64,000 nucleotides of DNA, from assembly GCF_016921195.1 (NCBI RefSeq), contig NZ_JAFGYF010000003.1, forward strand, positions 1-64,000. The letters run 5' to 3'. A program made the position numbers and the translations under genes. Within the stretch, counting starts at the first letter, position 1, and every line of letters starts with the position of its first letter. This stretch comes from Cellulosimicrobium cellulans. GTDB lineage: Bacteria > Actinomycetota > Actinomycetes > Actinomycetales > Cellulomonadaceae. This document shows, piece by piece, positions 16,824-29,973 of this stretch. Below the pieces are notes generated by a model. That model worked only from the letters and a program-made list of their open reading frames with translations. It was not told the origin of the DNA and ran no database searches.

Positions 16824-16893
16824 GCCGGCTCCCGCGCGTCGGACCCGATCACGACAGAGGGTCGCGACGTCGGCCCGGACTGGAGAGTGCACC

Positions 16894-18285
16894 ATGCGCA
16901 GGACCAGCCCCAGACGATCTCTCGCGACGACGCTGGCGACGGCGGCGCTCGTCGCCGCGGCGGTCGTCCCGGCCGGCACGTCCGCGACCGCCGCCACGGA
17001 GCCGCTCGGCGACGCCGCCGCCCGGCACGGCAGGACCGTCGGCTTCGCGCTCGACCCGAACCGGCTGTCCGAGACCGCGTACCGGACCATCGCCGAGCGC
17101 GAGTTCTCCCTGGTCGTCGCCGAGAACGCGATGAAGTGGGACGCGACGGAACCGCAGCGCGGGACCTTCCGCTGGGGCGGGGCCGACCAGGTCGCGGACT
17201 GGGCCGACGCGCAGGGCGCGGACCTCTACGGGCACACCCTCGTGTGGCACAGCCAGCTGCCCGGCTGGGTCGAGGGCCTGTCGGGTTCCGCGCTCCGCTC
17301 CGCGATGGTCGACCACGTCACCGCGGTCGCCGGCCGGTACGCGGGCCGGGTGGACGCGTGGGACGTCGTCAACGAGGCGTTCGAGGACGACGGCTCGCGG
17401 CGCCAGAGCGTCTTCCAGCGGCAGCTCGGCGACGGGTACATCGAGGACGCGTTCCGCGCCGCGCGGGCCGCCGACCCGGACGCCGACCTGTGCATCAACG
17501 ACTACAGCACCGACGGGATCAACGCGAAGAGCACCGCGATCTACGACCTCGTCGCCGACTTCAAGGCCCGCGGGGTGCCGATCGACTGCGTCGGGTTCCA
17601 GGCCCACCTGATCCTCGGGCAGGTCCCGTCGACGATGACGCAGAACCTCCAGCGGTTCGCCGACCTGGGCGTCGACGTGCGCATCACCGAGCTCGACATC
17701 CGGATGTCCACGCCCGCCGACGCGTCGAGGCTGGCCCAGCAGGCGTCCGACTACGCGAAGGTCTTCCGGGCGTGCCTCGACGTCGACCGCTGCACGGGCG
17801 TCACCCTCTGGGGCATCACCGACCGGTACTCGTGGATCCCCGGCGTCTTCCCCGGGCAGGGCGCCGCCCTCGTCTGGGACGACGCGTACGCGCCCAAGCC
17901 CGCGTACGCGGCGATCGCCGAGGTCCTCGGCGCCCGGGACGACGGGCCGGGCGGCGGCGAGCCCGCCGCGGCCTGCACCGTCGCTTACACGGCGAGCTCC
18001 TGGGACACGGGCTTCACCGGGTCCGTCAGGATCACCAACGACTCGGCGGCCGCGCTGCACGGCTGGACCCTGACGTTCGCCTTCCCCGACGGGCAGACCG
18101 TCACGCAGGGCTGGTCCGCGCAGTACGCCCAGCAGGGCGCGACCGTGACCGTCACGCCGGCGCCGTGGAACACCACGCTCGGTGCGGGCGCGAGCGTGGA
18201 CATCGGCTTCAACGGCGCCCACTCCGGGATCAACTCCGAGCCGGCCTCCTTCACGCTGAACGGCGCCGCCTGCGACGTCGCCTGA
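16894..18285 (+). CDS. Secreted GH10 endo-beta-1,4-xylanase with CBM2
   Basis: A 463-residue exported enzyme. The signal peptide ends at about residue 34 (SATAATEP). The GH10 barrel spans about 36-345, with [11 protein letters not shown] and [13 protein letters not shown], acid/base Glu161 in DVVNEAFED, nucleophile Glu266 in ITELDIR, and [13 protein letters not shown] short Gly/Pro linker leads to a CBM2 from about residue 362. It cleaves internal xylan bonds; some GH10 enzymes of this group also act on aryl cellobiosides. ATG follows GGAGAG. It sits between two putative terminators and has its own palindrome, so it is probably monocistronic and regulated separately from the cellulases. Confidence 0.95.
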   Translation: MRRTSPRRSLATTLATAALVAAAVVPAGTSATAATEPLGDAAARHGRTVGFALDPNRLSETAYRTIAEREFSLVVAENAMKWDATEPQRGTFRWGGADQVADWADAQGADLYGHTLVWHSQLPGWVEGLSGSALRSAMVDHVTAVAGRYAGRVDAWDVVNEAFEDDGSRRQSVFQRQLGDGYIEDAFRAARAADPDADLCINDYSTDGINAKSTAIYDLVADFKARGVPIDCVGFQAHLILGQVPSTMTQNLQRFADLGVDVRITELDIRMSTPADASRLAQQASDYAKVFRACLDVDRCTGVTLWGITDRYSWIPGVFPGQGAALVWDDAYAPKPAYAAIAEVLGARDDGPGGGEPAAACTVAYTASSWDTGFTGSVRITNDSAAALHGWTLTFAFPDGQTVTQGWSAQYAQQGATVTVTPAPWNTTLGAGASVDIGFNGAHSGINSEPASFTLNGAACDVA

Positions 18286-18365
18286 ACGACGAGCGACGTC
18301 CGGGGCGCGCAGGGGTCGAGGCGCTCGGCTGAGCGGGACCACCCCCCCGGCAGGGCGGGTCGTCC
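18274..18365. terminator. Possible terminator hairpins after GH10
   Basis: GACGTCGC (18274-18281) pairs with GCGACGTC (18293-18300) around the GH10 stop. A second imperfect hairpin lies at 18336-18365. They sit between convergent genes; nothing else was seen in the 180-bp gap. Confidence 0.35.
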
Positions 18366-18465
18366 GGCGGCGCGTGCCACCGGTCTGACGCTGTCCCCCT
18401 CCGCTCGGCGCGCACGTCGTTCGACGTCCGCGGTCCTCTCCAGCCGTCGCCCGAGCCCGGATCGG

Positions 18466-19089
18466 CTACCGCGCTAGCACGGCACCTTCCAGTCGGGTCG
18501 CGACGTCGTCGGCGAGCCCCATCCGGTAGAGCGCCGCTCGCGGGCCGCTGGAGAACTGCTCTCCGACGAGGACCTGTCTGCCTGCGGTCCCGACGAGGTA
18601 GTCTCCGCCGCTCCCTCCCTCCAGGACCTGCTGAGCCTGCTGCAGCAGCGGAGCCAACGCCGCGAGCGCGAGATCCTGGTAGCCGGGCTGGGCCCAGACC
18701 GCCGTCGTCGTGCCGAAGGGGCGTCGCGCGACGGTGAGTCCCTCCGCCCACGGCATCGGGAAGACGGAGGCGCGGAACCGGCTGCGGTCGAGCAGGACGA
18801 AGGTGGTGGGCAGATCGGTGGTCGCCGCGACGCCCGAGATCCTGCCGTAGCGCACCTGTGCGCGCACCTCGGCCCGCAGCAGCGGGAGCGGTCGGTCGTG
18901 CGCGAAGGCCGGACGGCCGGCGTAGCGGCCGCGGATCTCGCCCTGGACCTGCGTCGCACGGTCGCGCTCGCCGGGACCCCGCCAGGAGAGCTGACCGAAC
19001 AGATCGGGCTGGATCGTGCGCCGCGCCTCGTAGACCCAGCCGTTCTCACGGGCCCAGGAGAGCCGCTCCTCGGGGAACCCCACGATCAC
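18466..19089 (-). CDS. Hypothetical protein, paralogue of the next gene
   Basis: A 207-residue protein of unknown function with no clear signal peptide or membrane segment. It begins near a SWARENGWVYEARR motif that recurs as AWARSRGWAYEAS in the upstream neighbour (19164-19967). Both continue with a similar order of Trp-, Gly- and Val-rich strands, so the two look like tandem paralogues. This copy lacks the neighbour's N-terminal membrane helices. The GTG start overlaps the GGAGG site almost directly (one base between), so initiation may be weak or further in. It carries more A/T-rich codons than most neighbours but no sign of transfer is evident. Confidence 0.7.
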   Translation of the reverse strand: MIVGFPEERLSWARENGWVYEARRTIQPDLFGQLSWRGPGERDRATQVQGEIRGRYAGRPAFAHDRPLPLLRAEVRAQVRYGRISGVAATTDLPTTFVLLDRSRFRASVFPMPWAEGLTVARRPFGTTTAVWAQPGYQDLALAALAPLLQQAQQVLEGGSGGDYLVGTAGRQVLVGEQFSSGPRAALYRMGLADDVATRLEGAVLAR

Positions 19090-19163
19090 TCCTCCGGTGT
19101 CGATCTGTCGTGCGGGAGCCGCTGCTCGCCTTCACGGAGCACGGCTCGGGATCGGTCTCGTCG

Positions 19164-19967
19164 CTAGACGGACGTCGCGCCCGTGGCCGGCGCGGTGCCG
19201 GCGACGACCGAGGCGACGCTCGCGGCGAGCGCCAGCCTCCTGACGGCTGTCTCGGGTCGTGGGTCGTCCATCGCGGCGATCACGACGCGGTCGCCCCCGA
19301 CGCACACGAGGAGCGGGAGATCCGCATGACCGGCGACGACCTCGACGACCTGCGGCACCCAGTCCGGCTCGGGGCCCGGGCCGGCCCACTGGCTCACCCC
19401 GTGCCGGGAGCCGCGGAGGCGAACGGGTTCGGCCTCGTCCATCCAGGCCGGTCGGAGGCCGGTCGGGTCGACTCCCACGGCCGTGACCATGCCGAACCGC
19501 CCTGCACCGGTGGGCGCCGCGACCGAGACGACCTCACGGCGGCTCCGGCCGAGCCGCGAGGCCACCATCCCCTTGAGCTCCCACGTCTCGACGCGTCCGT
19601 GCTCCGTGGTCGTGCGATGCCGGACACCCACGACGTGCCAGCTCCGCGAGACGACGAGCCCGGCCTCGGCGTCGTCCCACTGCGCGCTCGCCTCGTACGC
19701 CCAGCCGCGCGACCGGGCCCACGCCGCGCGCGCCCGCCCGATACGACGATCCACGACGTCTGCGCCGGTCCGCGCCCGCAGCACGAAGAACGCGGCGACG
19801 AAGACGGCGATGATCCCGGCCATCGCGAACGTCGGAATCGGAGGCTCGAGGTCCTGGAGCAGGGGGACGCTCGCGATCACCGCGACGACGCAGAGGCCGG
19901 GCAACAGCCTCGTGACTCCAGCGGCCCGGAGCCATGACCGACGGCGCAAGCCGTGGTCCTGCTCCAC
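19164..19967 (-). CDS. Hypothetical membrane protein, paralogue of the preceding gene
   Basis: A 267-residue protein of unknown function. Two hydrophobic helices lie near the N-terminus (about 18-38, RLLPGLCVVAVIASVPLL, and about 45-65, FAMAGIIAVFVAAFFVL). A soluble domain follows, starting with ARAAWARSRGWAYEAS and including RSWHVVGVRHRTTTEHGRVETWELKG. The C-terminus is again mildly hydrophobic. The soluble part resembles the smaller protein downstream (18466-19089). GTG at 19967 is the assumed start, but the ribosome-binding site is poor. It is divergent from the topoisomerase gene across 228 bp in which I recognise no element. Confidence 0.68.
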   Translation of the reverse strand: MEQDHGLRRRSWLRAAGVTRLLPGLCVVAVIASVPLLQDLEPPIPTFAMAGIIAVFVAAFFVLRARTGADVVDRRIGRARAAWARSRGWAYEASAQWDDAEAGLVVSRSWHVVGVRHRTTTEHGRVETWELKGMVASRLGRSRREVVSVAAPTGAGRFGMVTAVGVDPTGLRPAWMDEAEPVRLRGSRHGVSQWAGPGPEPDWVPQVVEVVAGHADLPLLVCVGGDRVVIAAMDDPRPETAVRRLALAASVASVVAGTAPATGATSV

Positions 19968-20195
19968 CCCCGCCGCCCTCGAGCCGGTACTACCGGGGTC
20001 TGCCCTCAGGTGCACGGGGGAAACCGTAGCAGCGGGTCCGATGCTCGTCGCCGCGCGCTCGCCGGGGGTCGGGACCGCGTCCCGCAGGGTTCCCGCACGG
20101 CTCCGTGACGATCGGGCCGCACGACGGTTCCCCCCTGAGGACGGCGGTGGCCGGGCCGGGCTGCGACCGCGGCCCCGCCACCCCACACTGACCGG

Positions 20196-21178
20196 GTGCG
20201 ACTGCGCCGCGTGTCCGTGAGCTCCCCCGGGTACACCCGCCGCCCGAAGGGCGACGGGTGGCTCTTCCTCGACGTCGAGGGCCTGCCCCTCGCCGACGAG
20301 GAGGAGGTCGCGCGGTGCACGCGCCTCGCGGTCCCGCCCGCCTGGACCGACGTCTGGATCTGCCGCTACCCGAACGGGCACATCCAGGCGTTCGGGCGCG
20401 ACGTCGCCGGCCGCGGCCAGTACCTGTACCACGAGCAGTGGCGGGCGCGGCGCTCGCGGCGCAAGCACGACCACGTGCTCGACGTCGGCCGGCGCCTGCC
20501 GGCGGCCCGGCGCCGCGTCGCGCGCGACCTCGCCCAGCCCGGGATGGGCCGCGACAAGGTGCTCGCCCTCGCGTTCCGGCTGCTGGACCTCGCGTACTTC
20601 CGCGCGGGCGGCGAGATCTACGCGAAGCAGAACAACAGCTACGGCCTGGCGACGATCCGCAAGGAGCACGCGCGGGTCCGGCGCGACGGGAGCGTGCACT
20701 TCCACTACCCCGCGAAGTCGGGCCAGGTGCGCGACGTCGTCGTGGACGACCCCGTGGTCGCCGAGCTCGTCACGACGCTCAAGCGGCGCCGCGGCGGCGT
20801 CGAGCTGCTCGCGTGGCGCGAGGACGGCCCCGGCGGGCGTGCCGTGTGGCACGACGTCACGAGCGCCGACGTCCAGGCGGGCATCAAGGAACGGCTCGGC
20901 GACGACGCGACGCCCAAGGACTTCCGCACGTGGCACGCGACGGTCCTCGCGGCCCGCGCGCTCGCCGACGCCGGGGCCGCGCCCGCTTCCGAGCGCGCGC
21001 GGCGCAGGATCGTCACGGGGATCGTCAAGGACGTCGCGGAGGAGCTCGGGAACACGCCCGCCGTCGCGCGGTCCTCGTACATCGACCCGCGCCTGTTCGA
21101 CCTGTGGGAGCGCGGCGAGACCATCGGGTCCACGCGGTCGCAGACGCGCGCGGAGCGCGAGCTCCTGGAGCTCCTCTC

Positions 21179-21182
<4 letters not shown>
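20196..21182 (+). CDS. DNA topoisomerase IB
   Basis: A 328-residue bacterial/poxvirus-like type IB topoisomerase. It relaxes supercoils by nicking one strand through a 3'-phosphotyrosine link and needs no ATP. Family segments seen are GYTRRPKGDGWLFLD, PPAWTDVWICRYPNGHIQAFGRD, GRGQYLYHEQWRARRS, the catalytic Arg/Lys region around YGLATIRKEHARV, DFRTWHATVLAARAL with the catalytic Arg, and the C-terminal VARSSYIDPRLF containing the nucleophile Tyr. The length is normal. GTG overlaps nothing upstream; the gene ends in a 4-nt GTGA overlap with the following SDR gene, so the two are translationally coupled, a pairing with no obvious functional reason. Confidence 0.93.
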
Positions 21183-25427
<4,245 letters not shown>

Positions 25428-25441
25428 GACCGACCGACCGC

Positions 25442-25493
25442 GGTGACCGCGGCCCGCGCCGGGTGCTGCTCCCCGGCGCGGGCCGCGGTCACC
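25442..25493. terminator. 22-bp perfect inverted repeat, bidirectional terminator
   Basis: The arms 25442-25463 and 25472-25493 are perfectly complementary over 22 bp with an 8-nt loop. The right arm covers the stop codon of the thioesterase gene, and the left begins 15 bp after the GH9 stop. It should stop transcription from both convergent genes. Confidence 0.8.
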
Positions 25494-25986
25494 TCCGGCG
25501 GCGGAAGGCCAACGGCTCCTCGACGAACGGCTCCCACGCCGCCCGCTCGACCTCGGTGATGCGGCGGGGCGCCCCGGTCGCCGCGTCGACCACGACGATC
25601 GTGGTCGACGCCTTCGCGTAGGGCGCACCGCCCGAGGTGGGACCGGTGCGCTCGAAGCGGGCGGCGCCGTCGTGCACCTCGTAGCAGACCTCGAGGCTCG
25701 CGCCGCCCAGGTGCCCGATCCACAGCTCGACCCGCACGGGCGTGCGCGTGAAGCCGAGCGGGCGCAGGTACTCGATCTCCTGCCGCGCGACGAGCGTGTG
25801 GCTCGTCGCGGCCGGCCCGGTCTCCAGGACCGCCGTCGGCCAGGCGTCCTCGCCGGCCTCGGGGTGGGTCCAGAACGCCGTGATGCGCGCGTCCTCCAGC
25901 AGGCGGAACATCTCGACGTTGTTCACGTGCGCGTACGCGTCGAGGTCCGACCACCGCAGGGAGACGGGGACGTGCAGACGGGTCAT
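25489..25986 (-). CDS. Acyl-CoA thioesterase (4-hydroxybenzoyl-CoA thioesterase-like hotdog)
   Basis: A 165-residue single-hotdog protein. The hallmark RWSDLDAYAHVNNVEMFRLLEDAR contains the catalytic Asp and the long hotdog helix, and ARQEIEYLRPLGFTRTPVRVELW follows. It should hydrolyse short or aromatic acyl-CoA esters in the cytoplasm; the physiological substrate is unknown. It is the last gene of a minus-strand run that begins with the dynamin-like pair upstream, 55 bp away. The second thioesterase in the window (6499) is of the unrelated double-hotdog type. Confidence 0.88.
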   Translation of the reverse strand: MTRLHVPVSLRWSDLDAYAHVNNVEMFRLLEDARITAFWTHPEAGEDAWPTAVLETGPAATSHTLVARQEIEYLRPLGFTRTPVRVELWIGHLGGASLEVCYEVHDGAARFERTGPTSGGAPYAKASTTIVVVDAATGAPRRITEVERAAWEPFVEEPLAFRRRR

Positions 25987-26041
25987 TCGGAGGTCCTCTC
26001 GCTCGACGGGGCGCGGCTGACGTTACCTTGTGACCGGCGGG

Positions 26042-27784
26042 TCAGGAGGCCGCCACGAGGGCCGCGGCGCGACAGCTCGCGAGCGCGGACAGCTCCTCGC
26101 CCACCGGGAGCCGCACGAGGCGGTCCGCGACCTGCCCGACGGCGTCGCGCAGCCGGCGTCGGGCCCGCGCCGCCCGGCGACGCCCGCCCACGGACGCGGC
26201 GGCGCGCGAGAGCAGGGCGACGAGGACGCCGACGACGACCCCGCCGAGCGCGAGCAGGGTCGGCCACGGCAGCTCCGGGGCGCCCGGTCCGCCGAGCGTC
26301 AGCACGGGCGTCGGCGGCTCGGGCAGGCGCAGGTAGGTGAAGCCCCACAGCGCGGCGAGCCACAGCAGCCCGGCGACGAGCGCCGCGAGCACGAGCCACT
26401 GGACCGCGCCCACGACGCGCCACCACACGGGGCGGCGCGACGCCTCGAGCTCGGTCCCGGCGACCGCCTGGTCGAGCGCGTCGGCGAGGTCCGCGGCGCC
26501 CTCGGAGGCCCGACGGCGCACGGCGAGCGCCCAGTCGCCCGGAAGGCCCGCGGTGGCCTCGGCCGCGTAGTCGCGCACGGCCGTCTGCGCGCCGGCGCGC
26601 AGGGCCGCGCCGACCGCGGGGAGCGACGTCCGGGCGAGCTCGGGGCGCACCTCCGCCTCGCCTGCCCCGAGCTCCTTCGCGGCGCGTGCCCGGGCCGAGC
26701 CCGGCGCGGGACCGGTCCGCAGCCCGATGCGCCGCAGCGGGTCGGGCCGGAACCGCCCCACCCAGCGCGTGACGGGCCAGCCGGTCGCGGCGCGCGCGTC
26801 GCGGACCGCCGAGCCCCGCACGGCCGCGACCACCGTCGGCACGCCCGCGGCGGCCTCGAGCGCGTCCACGAGGCCGTCGCGCGCCCGTCGCGCGGCGCGC
26901 TCCGGGACGGGTTCGCCGCACGCGGCGGCGACGCGCCGGGCCACGCCGCGGACGTCGGCGGCGAGCCGGTCGTTCGCCGCACGCCGTCGGGCCGCGGCGT
27001 CCGCGAGCAGCCCGCGCAGCTCGTCCAGACCCTGCCCCGTGCGCGCCGAGACCCCGAGGACGCGCGCGTCGCCGAGCCCGTCCTCCGCGGCGAGCCGGCG
27101 CAGGTCGGCGAGGCACGCGTCCGCGTCGGCGGGCGTCAGCCGGTCGACCTGGTTGAGCACGAGCACGACGACCGAGCCGTGCCCCGCGAGCGGACGCAGG
27201 TAGCGCTCGTGCAGCGCGGCGTCCGCGTACTTCTGCGGGTCGACGACCCACACGAGCAGATCGGCCCGCTCGACGAGCCGCTCCGCGCGGACGCGGTGCT
27301 CGACGACGACCGAGTCGTGGTCGGGCAGGTCGAGCAGCACGAGGCCGCTCGTGACCTCTGCGGCGCGCCGGCCCTTGAGGAGCGCGCGGAGCCCGCCTCC
27401 CGGCCGCGCGTCGCCCGGGTCGCCCGACGTGAGGGGCGTCCCCATCTCGTGCCGACGGCGTACCTCGAGCCAGTCGAGCAGCGCTCCCGCCTCGGGCGAC
27501 CCGGCGGGTCCCCACACGGCCGCGATCGGGTGCGACGTCGTCGGCCGCTGCACCCCGACCGTCGCGAGGTCGTCCCCGGCCAGCGCGTTGAAGACCGACG
27601 ACTTGCCCGAGCCCGTCGCGCCGGCGAGCGCGACGACGGTGTGGTCGGCCGAGAGGCCCGCCCGCTCGCGGGCACGCGCGACGACGGTGCGCGCGTCGGC
27701 GAGCAGGTCGGCGTCCACGCGCCCTTCGCCCGCGCGGACGGCGGTCTCGAGGGCGGTCGTGCGCGCGGCGAGGTCGATCGTCAT
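26042..27784 (-). CDS. Dynamin-like GTPase with two C-terminal membrane helices (pair 1, B subunit)
   Basis: A 580-residue protein. The P-loop lies in VVALAGATGSGKSSVFNALAG (about residue 52), switch region RPTTSHP follows, the G3 segment is LLDLPDHDSV and G4 is VLNQVD. A helical region follows, then two hydrophobic helices at about 455-480 (WLVLAALVAGLLWLAALWG) and 498-520 (LLALGGVVVGVLVALL), and an Arg-rich tail. This outline fits bacterial dynamin-like or YfjP-type membrane GTPases that remodel or tether membranes. The start overlaps the partner's stop by 4 nt (ATGA), so both subunits are made together. A paralogous pair lies at 33588-36853. Function in this organism is unknown; Streptomyces DynA/DynB, which act at sporulation septa, are a precedent for paired dynamins. 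Confidence 0.85.
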   Translation of the reverse strand: MTIDLAARTTALETAVRAGEGRVDADLLADARTVVARARERAGLSADHTVVALAGATGSGKSSVFNALAGDDLATVGVQRPTTSHPIAAVWGPAGSPEAGALLDWLEVRRRHEMGTPLTSGDPGDARPGGGLRALLKGRRAAEVTSGLVLLDLPDHDSVVVEHRVRAERLVERADLLVWVVDPQKYADAALHERYLRPLAGHGSVVVLVLNQVDRLTPADADACLADLRRLAAEDGLGDARVLGVSARTGQGLDELRGLLADAAARRRAANDRLAADVRGVARRVAAACGEPVPERAARRARDGLVDALEAAAGVPTVVAAVRGSAVRDARAATGWPVTRWVGRFRPDPLRRIGLRTGPAPGSARARAAKELGAGEAEVRPELARTSLPAVGAALRAGAQTAVRDYAAEATAGLPGDWALAVRRRASEGAADLADALDQAVAGTELEASRRPVWWRVVGAVQWLVLAALVAGLLWLAALWGFTYLRLPEPPTPVLTLGGPGAPELPWPTLLALGGVVVGVLVALLSRAAASVGGRRRAARARRRLRDAVGQVADRLVRLPVGEELSALASCRAAALVAAS

Positions 27785-29811
27785 GCGCGCTCACCGCCCA
27801 GCAGCCGCCGCCAGAACCCGGGGCGCGACGTGGGCTTCGAGCTCTCCTCGCCCGGCCCCGCGACCGGCTCGTCCTCCGGCGCCGCACGCCACCCCGCGCC
27901 GCGCAGGAGCCGCGCGGCGTGCCGCCCGACCGCGACGCGTCCCGCGTCGGGGCCGGTGCCTCGCGCGGAGCGCTCGACGCGCGCCGCCGCCTCGACCGCC
28001 CGCGCGGCCTCGCGCACCGAGCGCGCCGTCTCGTCCGCGTCGGCGGTGCCGAGCGCGTCGAGCTGGGCCGTGTAGCGCCGGGCCTCGTCGTCGAGCACGG
28101 CCCGCACCCGCTCGGCGAGACGCTCGCGCGCGGTCCGCGTGAGGCGCCGCACGGCGTCGTCTCCGAACACGGCCTCGAGCAGCTTCTGCGCGAGGATCGC
28201 CGTCCCTCCGGCGATGCCGACCTCGGCGCCCGTGAGGCCACCGGTCGACGCGAACACCACGACCATGAGGCTCAGCCCGAGCCCGTTGATCCCGAACGAC
28301 AGCGCGCGTGCTGCCCCGCGCTTGCCCGCGCCCTGCTCGCGCACGAGGTCGAGCACGTCCGACTGCCAGCCCCGGATCTCCTCGGCGACCCGGGCCCGCA
28401 CGCCTGCCGACGAGCGCGACAGGTCGAGCCCGTCCAGCAGCGCCGTGCCGGCAGGGTCGGCGCGCCACCCGCCGTACGCGCGCTCGGCGGCCGCGTCGGC
28501 CGCGTCGAGCACGACGGCCTCCAGCCCGTGCGCGATCGCCTGCTCCACCTGCGGCGCCTGCGCCGGGCGCCCACGGAAGAACGCCGCGACCGCGTCCCGC
28601 ACGCGCCCCACGCCCTGCTCCACGGACCGGAACAGCTCGCTCGTCCCGACGAAGTCCTGCCAGCGCGCGAGCACCTCGCCGCGCAGCAGCGCCCCGTCGC
28701 TCGTCGCGGCGTCCACGGTCGCCGCCGCCTCGTCGTACGCACGCCCGACGACGGCCCGCAGCCGCGCGTCGGACGTCGCCTGGGCGTCGGCCGCGCCCGC
28801 CACGAGCACGGCCCGGCGCACGAGGTCGTCCACGACGCCGTCACGCGTCGCGGTCGCGACCCGGTCGCGCGCGTCGCCGTCGGCGCCGAGCGCGGACAGC
28901 CACGACGCGACCTCCGCGACGGAGGGCTCCGGGAGGAAGCCGTCCACCAGCTCGGACTCCCCCACCGCGAACAGCGGCGCGGCGTCCAGGCCGTTCTCGT
29001 CCATCATGCGGCGCAGGTCGTGGGCCACGGCCTCGGCGCCCGGGTCGACCCGGTCGAGCACGATCGCGACCTGCGCACGACGCTCGGCCGCGCGGTGCAG
29101 CAGGTCCCACGGGACGGCGTCGGCGTAGCGCGCGGCCGTCGTGACGAAGAGCCACAGGTCCGCGGCCGCGAGGAGCTGGGCGGCGAGCTCGCGGTTCGCC
29201 GTCTCCACGGAGTCGACGTCGGGCGCGTCCACGAGCGCGAGGCCCTGCGGCAGCGCGTCGCTCGCCACGAGCCGCAGCGTGCGCGTCGGGTCGGGCTGCG
29301 CCGCGGGAGCGGTCCCGCCCGGGGTCGCGTCGCCGCCCGGGCGCGGCCCGTGCTCGCTCACGCGCGCGAGGCCCGGCAGGACGCGGTCGGTCGAGAACCA
29401 CCGCTCGTCGAGCGGGTGGTGGACCAGGACGGGCGCGCGCGTCGTCGGGCGCAGCACGCCGGGCGCCGACACGTGCTCGCCGAGCAGGGAGTTCACGAGC
29501 GTCGACTTCCCCGCGCCGGTCGACCCGCCGACGACGACGAGCAGGGGCGCGGCGTGCGAGCGCAGGCGCGGCAGCAGGTAGTCGTCGAGCTGGTGCACCG
29601 CGAGGTCGAGGTCCTCGCGCGCGGCGCCCGCTCCCGGCAGGTCCAGCGGCAGCCGCGCGGCCGCGAGCCGGCCGCGCAGGATCTCCAGGGACTCCACCAG
29701 CCCGGCCGTCGCCCCGGCGCCCGCCGCGACCCCGCCGGGGCGCGGGCCGTCGGCCATCGGCTCGGGGACGCCGCGGACCGCGTCGTCTCCGGGGTCACCG
29801 CTGGCCGTCAT
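27781..29811 (-). CDS. Dynamin-like GTPase (pair 1, A subunit)
   Basis: A 676-residue GTPase encoded first in the pair. After a ~40-residue low-complexity tail comes LDDYLLPRLRSHAAPLLVVVGGSTGAGKSTLVNSLLGE with the P-loop, RPTTRAPVLVHHP as switch I, LVDAPDVDS as G3 and IVLDRVD as G4. The long C-terminal part is helical, with a hydrophobic segment at about 500-545 (GLGLSLMVVVFASTGGLTG...GIAGGTAILAQKLLEAVFG) that may insert into the membrane like a dynamin paddle. Arg/Ala-rich coils follow. It is the counterpart of the protein at 35171-36853. ATG lacks a strong Shine-Dalgarno sequence. A small overlapping ORF and the phosphotransferase lie just upstream on the same strand. Confidence 0.85.
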   Translation of the reverse strand: MTASGDPGDDAVRGVPEPMADGPRPGGVAAGAGATAGLVESLEILRGRLAAARLPLDLPGAGAAREDLDLAVHQLDDYLLPRLRSHAAPLLVVVGGSTGAGKSTLVNSLLGEHVSAPGVLRPTTRAPVLVHHPLDERWFSTDRVLPGLARVSEHGPRPGGDATPGGTAPAAQPDPTRTLRLVASDALPQGLALVDAPDVDSVETANRELAAQLLAAADLWLFVTTAARYADAVPWDLLHRAAERRAQVAIVLDRVDPGAEAVAHDLRRMMDENGLDAAPLFAVGESELVDGFLPEPSVAEVASWLSALGADGDARDRVATATRDGVVDDLVRRAVLVAGAADAQATSDARLRAVVGRAYDEAAATVDAATSDGALLRGEVLARWQDFVGTSELFRSVEQGVGRVRDAVAAFFRGRPAQAPQVEQAIAHGLEAVVLDAADAAAERAYGGWRADPAGTALLDGLDLSRSSAGVRARVAEEIRGWQSDVLDLVREQGAGKRGAARALSFGINGLGLSLMVVVFASTGGLTGAEVGIAGGTAILAQKLLEAVFGDDAVRRLTRTARERLAERVRAVLDDEARRYTAQLDALGTADADETARSVREAARAVEAAARVERSARGTGPDAGRVAVGRHAARLLRGAGWRAAPEDEPVAGPGEESSKPTSRPGFWRRLLGGERA

Positions 29812-29838
29812 GCCGCCAGTCTGCCGGAACGCCGCTGG

Positions 29839-29973
29839 TCAGGCCCGGCGGGACACGGTCAGGTCTCCGCCGGCGCGCCCGAGGCCGACCCGCCGGCACC
29901 AGATCGGCCCGCCCGGCACGGCGTCGAAGCGTCGGTCGGGGCCGCACGGGTCGCTCTCGCGGCTGCGGCTCAC
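29839..29973 (-). CDS. Possible small protein, 44 residues
   Basis: The frame starts with GTG overlapping the stop of the phosphotransferase gene by 4 nt (GTGA) and runs 44 codons (VSRSRESDPCGPDRRFDAV...). Such overlaps join many true gene pairs in this window, which is the main support. The composition is Arg/Gly-rich and no family was recognised. It could also be chance. Confidence 0.3.
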   Translation of the reverse strand: MSRSRESDPCGPDRRFDAVPGGPIWCRRVGLGRAGGDLTVSRRA

